This document shows positions 50,787 to 59,811 of a DNA stretch of 63,694 nt, piece after piece. Every line of letters begins with the position of its first letter. The stretch's first letter is position 1. Below the pieces are notes generated by a model. The model had not been told where the DNA came from. It worked only from the letters and a program-made list of their open reading frames with translations, and did no database searches. The DNA comes from Sphingomonas lacusdianchii. GTDB taxonomy: Bacteria; Pseudomonadota; Alphaproteobacteria; Sphingomonadales; Sphingomonadaceae. A program made the position numbers and the translations under genes. The DNA lies in the NCBI RefSeq assembly GCF_022664395.1, contig NZ_JAKRET010000017.1, positions 1-63,694 of the forward strand, written 5' to 3'.

Positions 50787-51473
50787 ATGCAGGCACTGCT
50801 CTATACGCTTGCGCCTGTGCTGGCGGTCGTGCTCGGCGCGATTGTCGCGAGCCGCACCAAGTTGAAACCTGGCCTCGTGGCGGGCCTACAGCATCTCGCT
50901 GCCGGCGTCGTGTTCGCGGCGGCAGCGACCGAAATCCTGCCGCAGGTCAAGCATGAGGCATCGCCCAGCGCGACGTTGATCGGCGGGGCGGCGGGCGTCG
51001 CGACCATGCTGGGGCTCAAGGCTCTTGAGGCCCGCTTCAAGGGGCCGATGGCGCTACTCGCCGCGATCGGCATCGACATTCTGGTCGACGGCCTGGTGCT
51101 CGGCCTCGCTTTCGTGGCGGGCGAGAAGGCAGGTCTCCTGCTGACGATCGCGCTCACTCTGGAAGTGTTATTTCTGGGACTGACGCTGACCGACGAGCTG
51201 GCGGAAACCTATCGCTCGCGCTTGCGCATCATCGTGATCGTCTCGGCATTGGCCCTGCTGCTGCCGATCGGCGCGCTCGCTGCCGTGCCGGTCGCCGCGC
51301 TGTCGCCGGTGATGATCGCCGGCTTCCTCAGCTTCGGGCTGATGGCGCTGCTCTACCTCGTCACGGAGGAGTTGCTGGTCGAGGCGCACGAGAAACCCGA
51401 CACCCCGCTCATCAGCTCGATGTTTTTCGTCGGCTTCCTGGCCCTGCTGACACTTGAGGAGATGATGGGATGA
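50787..51473 (+). CDS. ZIP-family metal transporter
   Basis: A 228-residue membrane protein with about eight helices. ZIP family marks are LQHLAAGVVFAAAATEILPQ (helix with conserved H and E) and AIGIDILVDGLVLGLAF, where the usual HxxxDG is IDILVDG. ZIP proteins normally bring Zn(II) in; here the gene sits among exporters. It starts three bases after the lipoprotein stop and overlaps the CDF gene by four bases. Confidence 0.85.
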   Translation: MQALLYTLAPVLAVVLGAIVASRTKLKPGLVAGLQHLAAGVVFAAAATEILPQVKHEASPSATLIGGAAGVATMLGLKALEARFKGPMALLAAIGIDILVDGLVLGLAFVAGEKAGLLLTIALTLEVLFLGLTLTDELAETYRSRLRIIVIVSALALLLPIGALAAVPVAALSPVMIAGFLSFGLMALLYLVTEELLVEAHEKPDTPLISSMFFVGFLALLTLEEMMG

Positions 51474-52078
51474 TCCCGGGCAACGACAACAATGGCGGGC
51501 AGGAGCGCCGCACACTGTGGATCGTCCTGCTGCTGAACGCGGCGATCGCTGCGGGCTTCTTCGTTTCCGGCTTCTTCGCGGACTCGAGCGCGCTGATCGC
51601 CAACGGCGTCGACAACCTGTCCGATACGGCTGTGTATGCGCTGAGCCTTGTGGCGCTCACCCGGGGCCAGACATGGAAGACACGCGCCGCGGTCGCTTCG
51701 GGCGTCATGCTGCTGATCTTCGCGGGCGGCATCTTGATCGATGTCGGACGGCGCTACGTGCAGGGCAGCGAGCCCATCGGACCTACCATGATGGTCATGT
51801 CCGCGATCGCCGGCGTCGTGAATTACCTCTGCCTGCGGCTGCTCCAGCGCCTCAAGGATCCGGACGTCAATCTCCGGGCCGCAACCACCTTCAGCTTCAA
51901 CGACTTCATTTCCAACGGCGGCATCCTGATCGCCGGCGTGCTGGTGCTGTGGTTGGGTACCAATTGGCCGGACCTGCTGGTCGGCTTCGCCACCGCCATC
52001 ATCGCCATCAAGGGCGGTGTCGAAATCCTGCGCGACGCGCGCGCCGAAACCAAGAAAAGCGAAAGGAGGTCGTCATGA
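51470..52078 (+). CDS. Short CDF-type cation transporter
   Basis: A 202-residue protein with CDF-type helices: GFFADSSALIANGVDNLSDTAVYAL and ATTFSFNDFISNGGILIAGVL, giving DNLSD and NDFIS metal sites. Like the gene at 40678 it lacks the cytoplasmic C-terminal domain. It precedes the P1B ATPase with a four-base overlap. Confidence 0.82.
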   Translation: MIPGNDNNGGQERRTLWIVLLLNAAIAAGFFVSGFFADSSALIANGVDNLSDTAVYALSLVALTRGQTWKTRAAVASGVMLLIFAGGILIDVGRRYVQGSEPIGPTMMVMSAIAGVVNYLCLRLLQRLKDPDVNLRAATTFSFNDFISNGGILIAGVLVLWLGTNWPDLLVGFATAIIAIKGGVEILRDARAETKKSERRSS

Positions 52079-54576
52079 ACGACAAGCTCGAACTCGACAT
52101 TCCAGTGTTGTTGCCGGACCTTCCTGACGCGGCCGATGCCTGCCTGGACCGTCTCGTATCAACCCTGTCAAAGCGCGAAGGTGTCGAGCGGGCGCATGTG
52201 ATCTGTCTCGACGGCAACACGCCAGCGGCGCTGTGCATCCATTTCGATGCCGCCAAGCTGCCGCTGCCACGGTTGCGCGAAATGGTGCGCGCCGCAGGTG
52301 CCGAAATCACCGAGCGCTACGGCCATGCGATCTGGCAGGTGACGGGGATCAACCACGAACGTCGGGCGCGCACGGTCAGCGATGCGCTGTGCGCCTTGCC
52401 CGGCGTGGTCCAGGCAAGCGCCAGCACCAGCGGGTCTGTCCGGGTCGAATATGATCGCCGCGAAACCACCGAAGAGGAGGTGCGCGCTGCGCTTCGCAAG
52501 CTGAAGGTGAGGGTGGGCAAGCGGGTCGCTGCCGATGAACATGCCGGCCACGACCACGGCCCCGGGGGCCACGGCGCGGGCGAAGAGAAGCACGGCCCCG
52601 GCGATGGCCACGACCATAGCCACGCCGAATTTCTCGGCCCCAATACCGAGCTGATCTTCGCGCTCGCCTGTGGCGCGCTGCTGGGGATCGGCTACGCGAT
52701 CGAGAGGCTGGTCGCTGGCGCGCCCGAATGGCTGCCGACCGCCTGCTATATCGCAGCCTATTTCTTCGGCGGATTCTTCACGCTGCGCGAGGCGATCGAC
52801 AACCTCCGGATGAAGAAGTTCGAGATCGACACGCTGATGTTGGTCGCTGCGGCCGGCGCCGCTGCGCTGGGCGCATGGGCCGAAGGTGCGCTGCTGCTGT
52901 TCCTGTTCAGCCTCGGCCATGCGCTTGAGCATTATGCAATGGGCCGCGCCAAGAAGGCGATCGAGGCGCTGGCGAAGCTCGCGCCCGAAACCGCGACCGT
53001 GCGACGCGGCGGGCAGACCAGCGAAATCCCGGTCGAGCAGATGGTCGTCGGGGACATTGCCATCGTCCGCCCGAACGAGCGCCTGCCTGCCGACGGCTTC
53101 GTCATCAAGGGCACCAGCGCGATCAACCAGGCCCCGGTCACGGGTGAAAGCATCCCGGTCGACAAGGTGCCGGTCGCAGATGCCGCAGCGGCACGCGCCA
53201 AGCCCGATGCAGTCGACGCGGAAAGCCGGGTTTTTGCTGGTACGATCAACGGCGGCGGCGCGATCGAGATCGAGGTGACACGCCGTTCCAATGAAAGCGC
53301 GCTTGCCAAGGTCGTGAAGATGGTGAGCGAAGCGGAGACGCAGAAGTCGCCGACGCAGCGCTTCACCGACCGGTTCGAACGGATCTTCGTGCCCGCCGTC
53401 CTGGTCCTGTCAGTGCTCCTGCTGTTCGCATGGGTGGTCGTCGACGAGCCGTTCCGCGACAGCTTCTATCGCGCGATGGCGGTGCTGGTGGCGGCAAGCC
53501 CGTGCGCGCTCGCGATCGCAACGCCGAGCGCGGTCCTGTCGGGCGTTGCCCGTGCAGCGCGGGGCGGCGTGCTCGTGAAGGGCGGTGCACCGCTCGAAAA
53601 CCTCGGGTCGCTCAAAGCGATCGCTTTCGACAAGACGGGCACGCTGACCGAAGGTCGTCCGCGCATCACTGATGTCGTGCCCGTCGATGGCGCCGATGAA
53701 GGCGAGTTGCTGGCGCTGGCTGTCGCCGTCGAAGCGTTGAGCGACCATCCCCTGGCCCAAGCGATCGTCAAGGACGGCCGCGAACGTCTGAACGATCGTG
53801 CCGTGCCGACTGCCGGCGACCTCAAGAGCCTGACCGGTCGGGGCGTCACCGCGAGCGTGGATGGCGAGACGGTGTGGATCGGCAAGGCCGAGATGTTCGG
53901 AAGTGAGGGCATTCCGGCGCTGGGGCAGGGCGCGCAGGACGCAATCGCGAAGCTGCGCGAGAACGGCCGCACGACAATGGTGGTCCGCAAGGGGGACCGC
54001 GACCTGGGCGCGATCGGCCTGATGGACACGCCTCGCGAAGCTGCCAAGACCGCGTTGCGTCGGCTGCACGAGATGGGCGTGTCGCGGATGATAATGATCT
54101 CCGGCGATCACCAGAAAGTCGCCGAAGCGATCGCCGACGAAGTCGGGATCGACGAAGCGTGGGGCGACCTCATGCCCGAAGACAAGGTTGCCGCGATCAA
54201 GAAGCTCGCCGGCGAAGACAAGGTCGCGATGGTGGGCGACGGCGTGAACGATGCGCCGGCGATGGCAAGCGCCACGGTCGGCATCGCGATGGGCGCGGCG
54301 GGGTCGGACGTTGCGCTGGAGACAGCCGACGTGGCGCTGATGGCCGACGATCTGGCGCACCTGCCATTCGCAGTCGGTCTTAGCCGCCATACCCGTGGAA
54401 TCATCCGGCAGAACGTCTTCGTCAGCCTGGGTGTCGTCGCCTTCCTGGTGCCTGCTACCATCCTCGGCCTCGGCATTGGGCCAGCGGTGGCGGTTCATGA
54501 GGGATCGACGCTGCTCGTCGTCATCAATGCGCTCAGGCTGCTCGCCTACCGCGATCCGGCAGGGAAGGCGGCATGA
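52075..54576 (+). CDS. P1B-4-type Co/Zn/Cd-exporting ATPase
   Basis: An 833-residue P-type ATPase. The N-terminal 150 residues resemble two ferredoxin-like HMA folds without CxxC. A His-rich stretch follows (HAGHDHGPGGHG and GDGHDHSHAEF, about 155-185). The membrane metal site is ASPCALAIATP, with Ser-Pro-Cys instead of Cys-Pro-Cys, and the last helix has HEGSTLLVVINALRLL. Both features mark the P1B-4 group (CzcP/CoaT). TGES, DKTGTLT, SDHPLAQ and GDGVNDAPAM are complete. GAAAGGAGGT precedes the ATG. Confidence 0.9.
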   Translation: MNDKLELDIPVLLPDLPDAADACLDRLVSTLSKREGVERAHVICLDGNTPAALCIHFDAAKLPLPRLREMVRAAGAEITERYGHAIWQVTGINHERRARTVSDALCALPGVVQASASTSGSVRVEYDRRETTEEEVRAALRKLKVRVGKRVAADEHAGHDHGPGGHGAGEEKHGPGDGHDHSHAEFLGPNTELIFALACGALLGIGYAIERLVAGAPEWLPTACYIAAYFFGGFFTLREAIDNLRMKKFEIDTLMLVAAAGAAALGAWAEGALLLFLFSLGHALEHYAMGRAKKAIEALAKLAPETATVRRGGQTSEIPVEQMVVGDIAIVRPNERLPADGFVIKGTSAINQAPVTGESIPVDKVPVADAAAARAKPDAVDAESRVFAGTINGGGAIEIEVTRRSNESALAKVVKMVSEAETQKSPTQRFTDRFERIFVPAVLVLSVLLLFAWVVVDEPFRDSFYRAMAVLVAASPCALAIATPSAVLSGVARAARGGVLVKGGAPLENLGSLKAIAFDKTGTLTEGRPRITDVVPVDGADEGELLALAVAVEALSDHPLAQAIVKDGRERLNDRAVPTAGDLKSLTGRGVTASVDGETVWIGKAEMFGSEGIPALGQGAQDAIAKLRENGRTTMVVRKGDRDLGAIGLMDTPREAAKTALRRLHEMGVSRMIMISGDHQKVAEAIADEVGIDEAWGDLMPEDKVAAIKKLAGEDKVAMVGDGVNDAPAMASATVGIAMGAAGSDVALETADVALMADDLAHLPFAVGLSRHTRGIIRQNVFVSLGVVAFLVPATILGLGIGPAVAVHEGSTLLVVINALRLLAYRDPAGKAA

Positions 54577-55322
54577 AGTGGCTGATCGCCTTCGACCTCG
54601 ACGGCACGCTTGCCGAGAGCAAGCGGCCGTTATCGGAGGATATGGCCGCAATCCTCGCCCGATTGCTCGCCATCACGGATGTGGCGGTGATCTCGGGCGG
54701 GGACTGGCCGCAGTTCGAAAAGCAGATCGCCTCGCGCCTTCCTGCCGGCGTCGCGCTCGACCGTCTCTGGTTGATGCCGACCACAGGCACGAAACTCTAT
54801 CGGTTCATCAATGGCGCTTGGCGCGCGGTCTATGCCGAACTGTTCGACGACGCGGAGAAGGCGAAGATCCGCATGGCCTTCGATCAGGCGCTGACCGATG
54901 CCGGTCTCGCCGACGAACGTATCTGGGGCGAACGGATCGAGGACCGGGGCAGCCAGATCACCTTTTCGGGCCTGGGGCAGGCAGCGCCGCTGAAGGAAAA
55001 GGAAGCGTGGGATCCTGACCGAAAGAAGAGGACCGCGTTGCAGGCCACGTTGCGCGCGAAGCTGCCGGAGCTCTCGATCAATCTCGGTGGCACGACATCG
55101 ATCGACGTGACCAGAGCAGGGATCGACAAGGGCTATGGCCTGAAGCGCCTGAGTGCCGAGAGCGGTGTCCCGCTCGACGGGATGCTGTTCATTGGGGATG
55201 CGATATTCCCCGGTGGGAATGACTATCCCGCTGCTGAAATCGGCCTCGACACAGTGAGGGTGCGCGACGTCGCGGAAACCACCGCCGTCGTGACCGCCAT
55301 CATCGCGTGTCTGCACCGATAG
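54573..55322 (+). CDS. HAD-IIB hydrolase, phosphomannomutase-like
   Basis: A 249-residue HAD phosphatase. Motif 1 is FDLDGTLAES, motif 2 VISGGDW, and motif 4 FIGDAIFPGGNDYP. The cap contains QITFSGLGQAAPLKEKEAWDPD, close to eukaryotic-type phosphomannomutase proteins. It may act on sugar phosphates. It overlaps the ATPase by four bases, so it is the last gene of the zinc operon. Why a sugar phosphatase belongs there is unclear. Confidence 0.8.
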   Translation: MKWLIAFDLDGTLAESKRPLSEDMAAILARLLAITDVAVISGGDWPQFEKQIASRLPAGVALDRLWLMPTTGTKLYRFINGAWRAVYAELFDDAEKAKIRMAFDQALTDAGLADERIWGERIEDRGSQITFSGLGQAAPLKEKEAWDPDRKKRTALQATLRAKLPELSINLGGTTSIDVTRAGIDKGYGLKRLSAESGVPLDGMLFIGDAIFPGGNDYPAAEIGLDTVRVRDVAETTAVVTAIIACLHR

Positions 55323-55490
55323 GATCAAGATACATGGTCGGCTCCATCGCGGAATGCCGCATTGTCAAAGCTCTGGCTTCTGTCGCTTAGGGCAGCGCTT
55401 CCTAAAACGAAAAGAAGGCAATGTGCGCGTCTCCGCGAACAAAGCCTCCAGCGATCAATCTAAGAGATTCCGCCGCGCTTCTCAATCGTA

Positions 55491-55528
55491 GGGGGCGTTT
55501 GCGGGAGGGGGCGGAATCCTACGCTAAG
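55491..55528 (+). repeat. 38-bp end of a second, older Tn3-family transposon
   Basis: It begins GGGGGCGTTTGCGGGAGGG and ends ATCCTACGCTAAG, a 38-base Tn3-family end of a different subtype from the three other repeats. The stop codon of the relic transposase lies inside it, as usual for this family. From memory it resembles the ends of Tn163/Tn5393-like elements. The 168 bases before it (55323-55490) hold no gene I can support. No matching partner end is in the window. Confidence 0.8.
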
Positions 55529-57149
55529 GATTTGGGCCAGCGATATTCCCCGGTTGGATTGATGTGTTCCCATCCCAACGGCGAGACGTGGGCGAGTAGA
55601 TCAGGCGCGATATGGGTACCGCTGGCGGCCCGGGTATTGACGACCTCGCCGAGCTTCATGGTGTTCCAGAATATGATGATGGCGGCGAGCAGGTTCATTC
55701 CGGCGATGCGATAGTGCTGGCCTTCGCCGGATCGATCCCGGATTTCACCTCGGCGGTGGAAGCTGATGGCGCGCTTTAGGGCGTGGTGGGCCTCACCCTT
55801 GTTGAGGCCGATCTGAGCCTGGCGCTGGAGGCCGGCATCAAGAATCCAGTCGATCATGAACAGGGTTCGCTCGATGCGGCCCACCTCTCGCAATGCGAGG
55901 GCCAGCTCATTCTGGCGCGGGTAAGAGGCGAGCTTGCGAAGAATCTGGCTGGGGGCGACGATCCCCGCTGCGATCGTCGCCATGATGCGCAGGATGTCGG
56001 GCCAGTTGCGCTCGATGTGCGGTTCATTGATCTTACCTCCGACCAGCGCTCGCACATTGGCCGGCGTCGCGTTGGGCGTGAAGGCATAGAGTCTTTTCTG
56101 AGGGAGATCGCGGATACGGGGGGCGAACCTGTAGCCGAGCAAGGCGCAGGCGGCGAACACATGATCGGTGAAGCCGCCCGTGTCGGCAAAATGCTGGCGA
56201 ACGCGGCGGCCCGCGTCATTCATGAGCAGCCCGTCCAGGATATAGGGAGCCTCGCTGACCGTTGCCGGGATCACCTGGGTTGCGAACGGCGCATATTGAT
56301 CGGACACATGGCTGTATCCCTTGAGGCCCGGGACGTTGCCATATTTCGCGTTGATCAGATTCATCGCCTCGCCCTGCTCGGTAGCAAGGAAGAACTGCCC
56401 GTCGCTGGATGCCGATTGCCCTTGTCCCCAGAAGGCGGCCATGGGCAGGGCGGCGTGGGCCTCCACGATCATGGCGAGCGCCCGATCATAGGCGCTGCCT
56501 TCGACATGCCAGCGCGCGATCCGCAGCAATTCCCAGAAGCTGTGCGTGTTGGTCGCCGCCGCCATCTTGCGCAAACCGAGATTGACGCCTTCCGCCAGCA
56601 ACACGTTCATCAGGCCGATCCGGTCGCTGCAGGGCGCGCCGGTGCGCAGATGCGTGAACGCCTCGGAAAATCCGGTTCGCTCATCGACTTCCAGCAACAG
56701 ATCGGTGATCCTCGCGGGCGGGAGCTGTTGATAGAGATCGAGCACGAGATCCTCGGCCCCTTCGGGCGTGTCGGCCCTCAGCTTGTCGATGTGCAGCTTG
56801 CCGTTCTCGATGATGCCGCCTGGGATCGTGCCGGTTCGCGCCGCGCGGCCAAACTCCTTCAGCCGTGTATCCAGTCGAGCCCTGCGCTCGGCCAGCCATT
56901 CGCCGGGTCGCAGCGGCACGGCGAGCCGCGCGGTCTGCTCTATCGCCTGTGGCGGGACCAGAAGCTGCTTGAGGTCGCCATAGCGGCGCGATCCCGCCAA
57001 CCATATGTCACCGGACCGGAAGGCGTCGCGGATGTGGAACAGCACCGCGATTTCCCAAAGCCGGTGGTCGCCGCTGGGCTCAGCGCGAAGATGACGATGC
57101 CATTTCGAGTTGGGACGTAGAAAATCCACCGGCGGATCGACCTTGATCC
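55519..57149 (-). pseudogene. Tn3-family transposase, C-terminal relic
   Basis: About 543 residues of a Tn3-family TnpA, read from 57149 to 55519. It includes all three catalytic positions: the first Asp in SASSDGQFFLATEQ, the second in GGFTDHVFAACALLGY, and Glu in LNKGEAHHALKRA. The N-terminal half is missing because the inner transposon end at 57150 cuts it. The missing half is not found beyond 63570, so it was lost or left behind at the donor site. It differs clearly from the TnpA at 60568. Confidence 0.88.
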
Positions 57150-57187
57150 GGGGACCGGTGAGAGGATGGTCGAAAACGTACGCTAAG
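57150..57187 (+). repeat. Left inverted repeat of the inner transposon
   Basis: It is identical over 38 bases to the reverse complement of the right end at 63533-63570 and 33/38 identical to the repeat at 128. It reads GGGGACCGGTGAGAGGATGG at the outer side and CGTACGCTAAG at the inner side. Confidence 0.93.
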
Positions 57188-57216
57188 CACAAAGCCGTGT
57201 CAGCGATCGTATGACA

Positions 57217-58092
57217 TCACGGATGGCCGGCTTTCCATTTTAACGGAATACGCAAGTAGGTGACACCGTTCGCCTCCGCCTGATCGAAATGGCCCGCGCG
57301 GATGTTGACCTGGATCGAGGGCAGCAGGAGCTTGGGCACGGATAGCCCGGCGTCACGCTGCTCGCGCATGGCGACGAAGTCGTCCTCATTCACACCGTCA
57401 TGGACGTGGACGCTCGACCGTCGCTGCTCGCCCACCGTCGTCTCCCAGCGATAGTCGTCGCGACCCGGTGCCTTGTAGTCGTGGCAGAGGAACAGTCGCG
57501 TCTCGTCGGGCAGCGCCAATAGCCGGCGGATCGAGCGATAGAGCGTCCGCGCATCCCCGCCCGGGAAGTCGGCGCGGGCGGTGCCATAGTCGGGCATGAA
57601 CAGCGTATCCCCGACGAACGCCGCATCGCCGATCAGATAGGTCACGTCGGCCGGGGTGTGGCCGGGGACATGCAGCACCTCGACCGCCAGCGCCCCGATC
57701 GCGAACTGGTCGCCATTCTCGAACAGGCGGTCGAAGTCCGAGCCGTCCGTTTTCAGATCATCCATCGCGAACACGGGGCGGAAGATTTTCTGCACGTCGC
57801 GGATATGCGCGCCGATCCCGATCCATGCGCCTGTATGCGCCTTGATGAAGGGTGCGGCCGACAGATGATCGGCATGAGCGTGCGTCTCCAGCACCATCGC
57901 GATCCGCCAGTCCTGCTCGCGGGCGAAGGCGACGATCCGCTCGGCCGAGCGCGTGTCGGCGACGCCGCTCGCCATGTCGAAGTCGAGGACTGGATCGATC
58001 ACCGCCGCAGTCCGTGTCGCGGGATCGCCGACGAGGTAGCTAATCGTATTGGTCGGCTCGTCGAAAAACGCCTCCATGAGGGGCTGAGTCAT
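57217..58092 (-). CDS. blh: Persulfide dioxygenase (Blh/ETHE1-like MBL fold)
   Basis: A 291-residue metallo-beta-lactamase-fold protein. Iron-binding motifs are ETHAHADHLSAAPF, VPGHTPADVTYLIGDAAFVGDTLF and CHDYKAPGRD, the ETHE1/Blh pattern. It oxidises glutathione persulfide to sulfite. It is divergent from a BigR-like gene with the operator between them, the known bigR-blh arrangement. The sulfite it makes can be exported by the TauE protein encoded nearby or oxidised by SorAB on the left of the island. Confidence 0.9.
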   Translation of the reverse strand: MTQPLMEAFFDEPTNTISYLVGDPATRTAAVIDPVLDFDMASGVADTRSAERIVAFAREQDWRIAMVLETHAHADHLSAAPFIKAHTGAWIGIGAHIRDVQKIFRPVFAMDDLKTDGSDFDRLFENGDQFAIGALAVEVLHVPGHTPADVTYLIGDAAFVGDTLFMPDYGTARADFPGGDARTLYRSIRRLLALPDETRLFLCHDYKAPGRDDYRWETTVGEQRRSSVHVHDGVNEDDFVAMREQRDAGLSVPKLLLPSIQVNIRAGHFDQAEANGVTYLRIPLKWKAGHP

Positions 58093-58112
58093 GATTTTCT
58101 CCGTTAGCGCTT

Positions 58113-58126
58113 GCTAATATATTAGC
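58113..58126. promoter_or_regulatory. BigR-type operator palindrome
   Basis: GCTAATATATTAGC is a perfect 14-base palindrome in the 68-base gap between the divergent persulfide dioxygenase and ArsR-type genes. AT-rich palindromes of this kind are BigR/SqrR operators. A single site could control both directions. Confidence 0.78.
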
Positions 58127-58160
58127 TGGTGCTACATAAGCAACACCTAATGGAGTGGCG

Positions 58161-58478
58161 ATGATGCTCAAACCGCCGATGGACCTGGCGACATTCGAGG
58201 CGAAGGCCGGGCAGGTCGCCGACACGCTGAAGGCGATCGGCAATGCTCGCCGGCTGATGCTGCTGTGCAAGCTGGTCGAGCATGGCGAGATGACGGTCGG
58301 CGATCTGGCCCGTGATGTCGGCTTGTCGCAGTCGGCCTGCTCGCAGCACCTGGCCAGGATGCGCGACGAGGGTCTCGTCACCTACCGGCGGGAGAGCCAG
58401 ACGCTCTGGTACGCCATCGCGGATGCCCGCGTCGAAACGCTGCTCGGCACTCTCTACCAGCTCTACTGCAAGGATTGA
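58161..58478 (+). CDS. bigR: ArsR-family persulfide-sensing repressor (BigR/SqrR-like)
   Basis: A 105-residue winged-helix repressor. Cys36 (LMLLCKLVEHGE) and Cys103 (YQLYCKD) are the two thiols that form a polysulfide bridge in BigR/SqrR; an extra Cys60 lies in the recognition helix (SQSACSQHLARM). ATG 58161 follows GGAG with six bases between; GTG 58155 is an alternative. Persulfide would release it from the palindrome at 58113. The rhodanese gene follows after four bases. Confidence 0.88.
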   Translation: MMLKPPMDLATFEAKAGQVADTLKAIGNARRLMLLCKLVEHGEMTVGDLARDVGLSQSACSQHLARMRDEGLVTYRRESQTLWYAIADARVETLLGTLYQLYCKD

Positions 58479-58482
58479 TGCG

Positions 58483-59001
58483 ATGACGCTCGCGACCCTT
58501 TCTCCCGACGATACCCGTGCCGCGATCGATGCCGGTGCGCGCCTGATCGACATTCGCGGTGCCGACGAGCATGCGCGCGAACGCATTCCCGGCGCGATGA
58601 ACGTGCCGCTCGACCGGATCGGCGATCTCCCGCGCGACGATCGTCCGGTCGTCTTTCACTGCAAGTCCGGGATGCGCACCGCCGCCAATGCGGCGCAGCT
58701 CGGCGCGGCAGCGGGTGGCGCGCCGGCCTATATCCTGGGCGGCGGCATCGATGCGTGGCGGCAGGCAGGACAGCCCACCGTCGCCGATCGGTCGCAGCCG
58801 TTGGAAATCATGCGGCAGGTGCAGATTACCGCCGGTGGGCTGGTGCTGATCGGCGTTCTGCTCGGCACGTTCGTCGCTCCCGGCTTCTTCGGGCTGTCGG
58901 CGTTCGTCGGGGCGGGGCTGATGTTCGCGGGCGTGACGGGGTGGTGCGGCATGGCCAACCTGCTGCGCGTCATGCCCTGGAACCGGCGCGCGACAGCCTG
59001 A
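58483..59001 (+). CDS. Rhodanese with membrane domain (YgaP-like)
   Basis: A 172-residue protein. Residues 1-105 form a rhodanese domain with the active Cys60 in FHCKSGMRT. Residues 110-165 form two helices of the DUF2892 type (QVQITAGGLVLIGVLLGTFVAP and AGLMFAGVTGWCGMANLL). Length and order match YgaP. It moves sulfane sulfur at the inner face of the membrane. It is the second gene of the BigR operon. Confidence 0.88.
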   Translation: MTLATLSPDDTRAAIDAGARLIDIRGADEHARERIPGAMNVPLDRIGDLPRDDRPVVFHCKSGMRTAANAAQLGAAAGGAPAYILGGGIDAWRQAGQPTVADRSQPLEIMRQVQITAGGLVLIGVLLGTFVAPGFFGLSAFVGAGLMFAGVTGWCGMANLLRVMPWNRRATA

Positions 59002-59008
59002 GGCGATC

Positions 59009-59788
59009 GTGGACACCGCTGCCACCCTTGCCGCGCTTGCATCGGGCGGCGTGATTGGCCTGATCCTCGGCCTTGTCGGCGGAGGCGGGTCGATCCTCGC
59101 CGTGCCACTCCTGATCTATGTTGTCGGCGTCGGATCACCGCACGCTGCGATCGGGACGGCCGCTGTCGCCGTCACCGTCAATGCGCTTGCCAGCCTGGTC
59201 GGCCATGCGCGAGCGGGCCGCGTGAAATGGCGGTGCGCCAGTGTCTTCGCCGTCTCCGGAATGATCGGCGCGGCGCTGGGGGCGGAGTTGGGCAAGGCGT
59301 TCGACGGCAAGCGACTGCTTGTCCTGTTCGGGCTTCTGATGATTGGCGTCGGTTTGTCGATGTTGCGCAAGCGCCGCACGGCGGAAGCGCCGGACGTGCG
59401 ACTGACCCGCGATAGCGCCTCGACGCTGCTGCCGCGCTTGGTTCCGATCGGGCTGGGCGTCGGGCTTGCCGCCGGCTTCTTCGGGATCGGGGGCGGCTTC
59501 CTGATCGTGCCGGGGCTGATCCTCGCGACCGCGATGCCGCTGCCCTTCGCGATCGGCACGTCGCTGGTCGTCGTCAGCGCGCTGGGGTTGACCACCGCCT
59601 TGTCCTACGCCCTGTCGGGGCTGGTCGACTGGAGCGTGACCGCGATGCTGGTCGTGGGCGGCGTCGCTGGAACGATCGGCGGTATTGCATTGGGCAAGGT
59701 TCTCGGCACCCGTAAGGGGCTGCTCGAACGTGGCTTTGCCGCCGTCGTGATTGCGGTAGGAACCTACGTTACGGCATCGTCGCTCTGA
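59009..59788 (+). CDS. TauE/SafE-family sulfur-anion exporter
   Basis: A 259-residue membrane protein with about eight helices. Two TauE/SafE repeats are visible: GGVIGLILGLVGGGGSILAVPLL and LGVGLAAGFFGIGGGFLIVPGLI. It probably exports sulfite or related anions produced by the persulfide dioxygenase. GTG 59009 starts seven bases after the rhodanese stop. Confidence 0.88.
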   Translation: MDTAATLAALASGGVIGLILGLVGGGGSILAVPLLIYVVGVGSPHAAIGTAAVAVTVNALASLVGHARAGRVKWRCASVFAVSGMIGAALGAELGKAFDGKRLLVLFGLLMIGVGLSMLRKRRTAEAPDVRLTRDSASTLLPRLVPIGLGVGLAAGFFGIGGGFLIVPGLILATAMPLPFAIGTSLVVVSALGLTTALSYALSGLVDWSVTAMLVVGGVAGTIGGIALGKVLGTRKGLLERGFAAVVIAVGTYVTASSL

Positions 59789-59811
59789 ACCTGAGCAGCT
59801 TCAGCCGACTG

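Noticed and set aside
57145..57149. GATCC as a target duplication of the inner transposon
   Set aside because: The bases after the right end are TTCTT, so no matching partner exists in this window.
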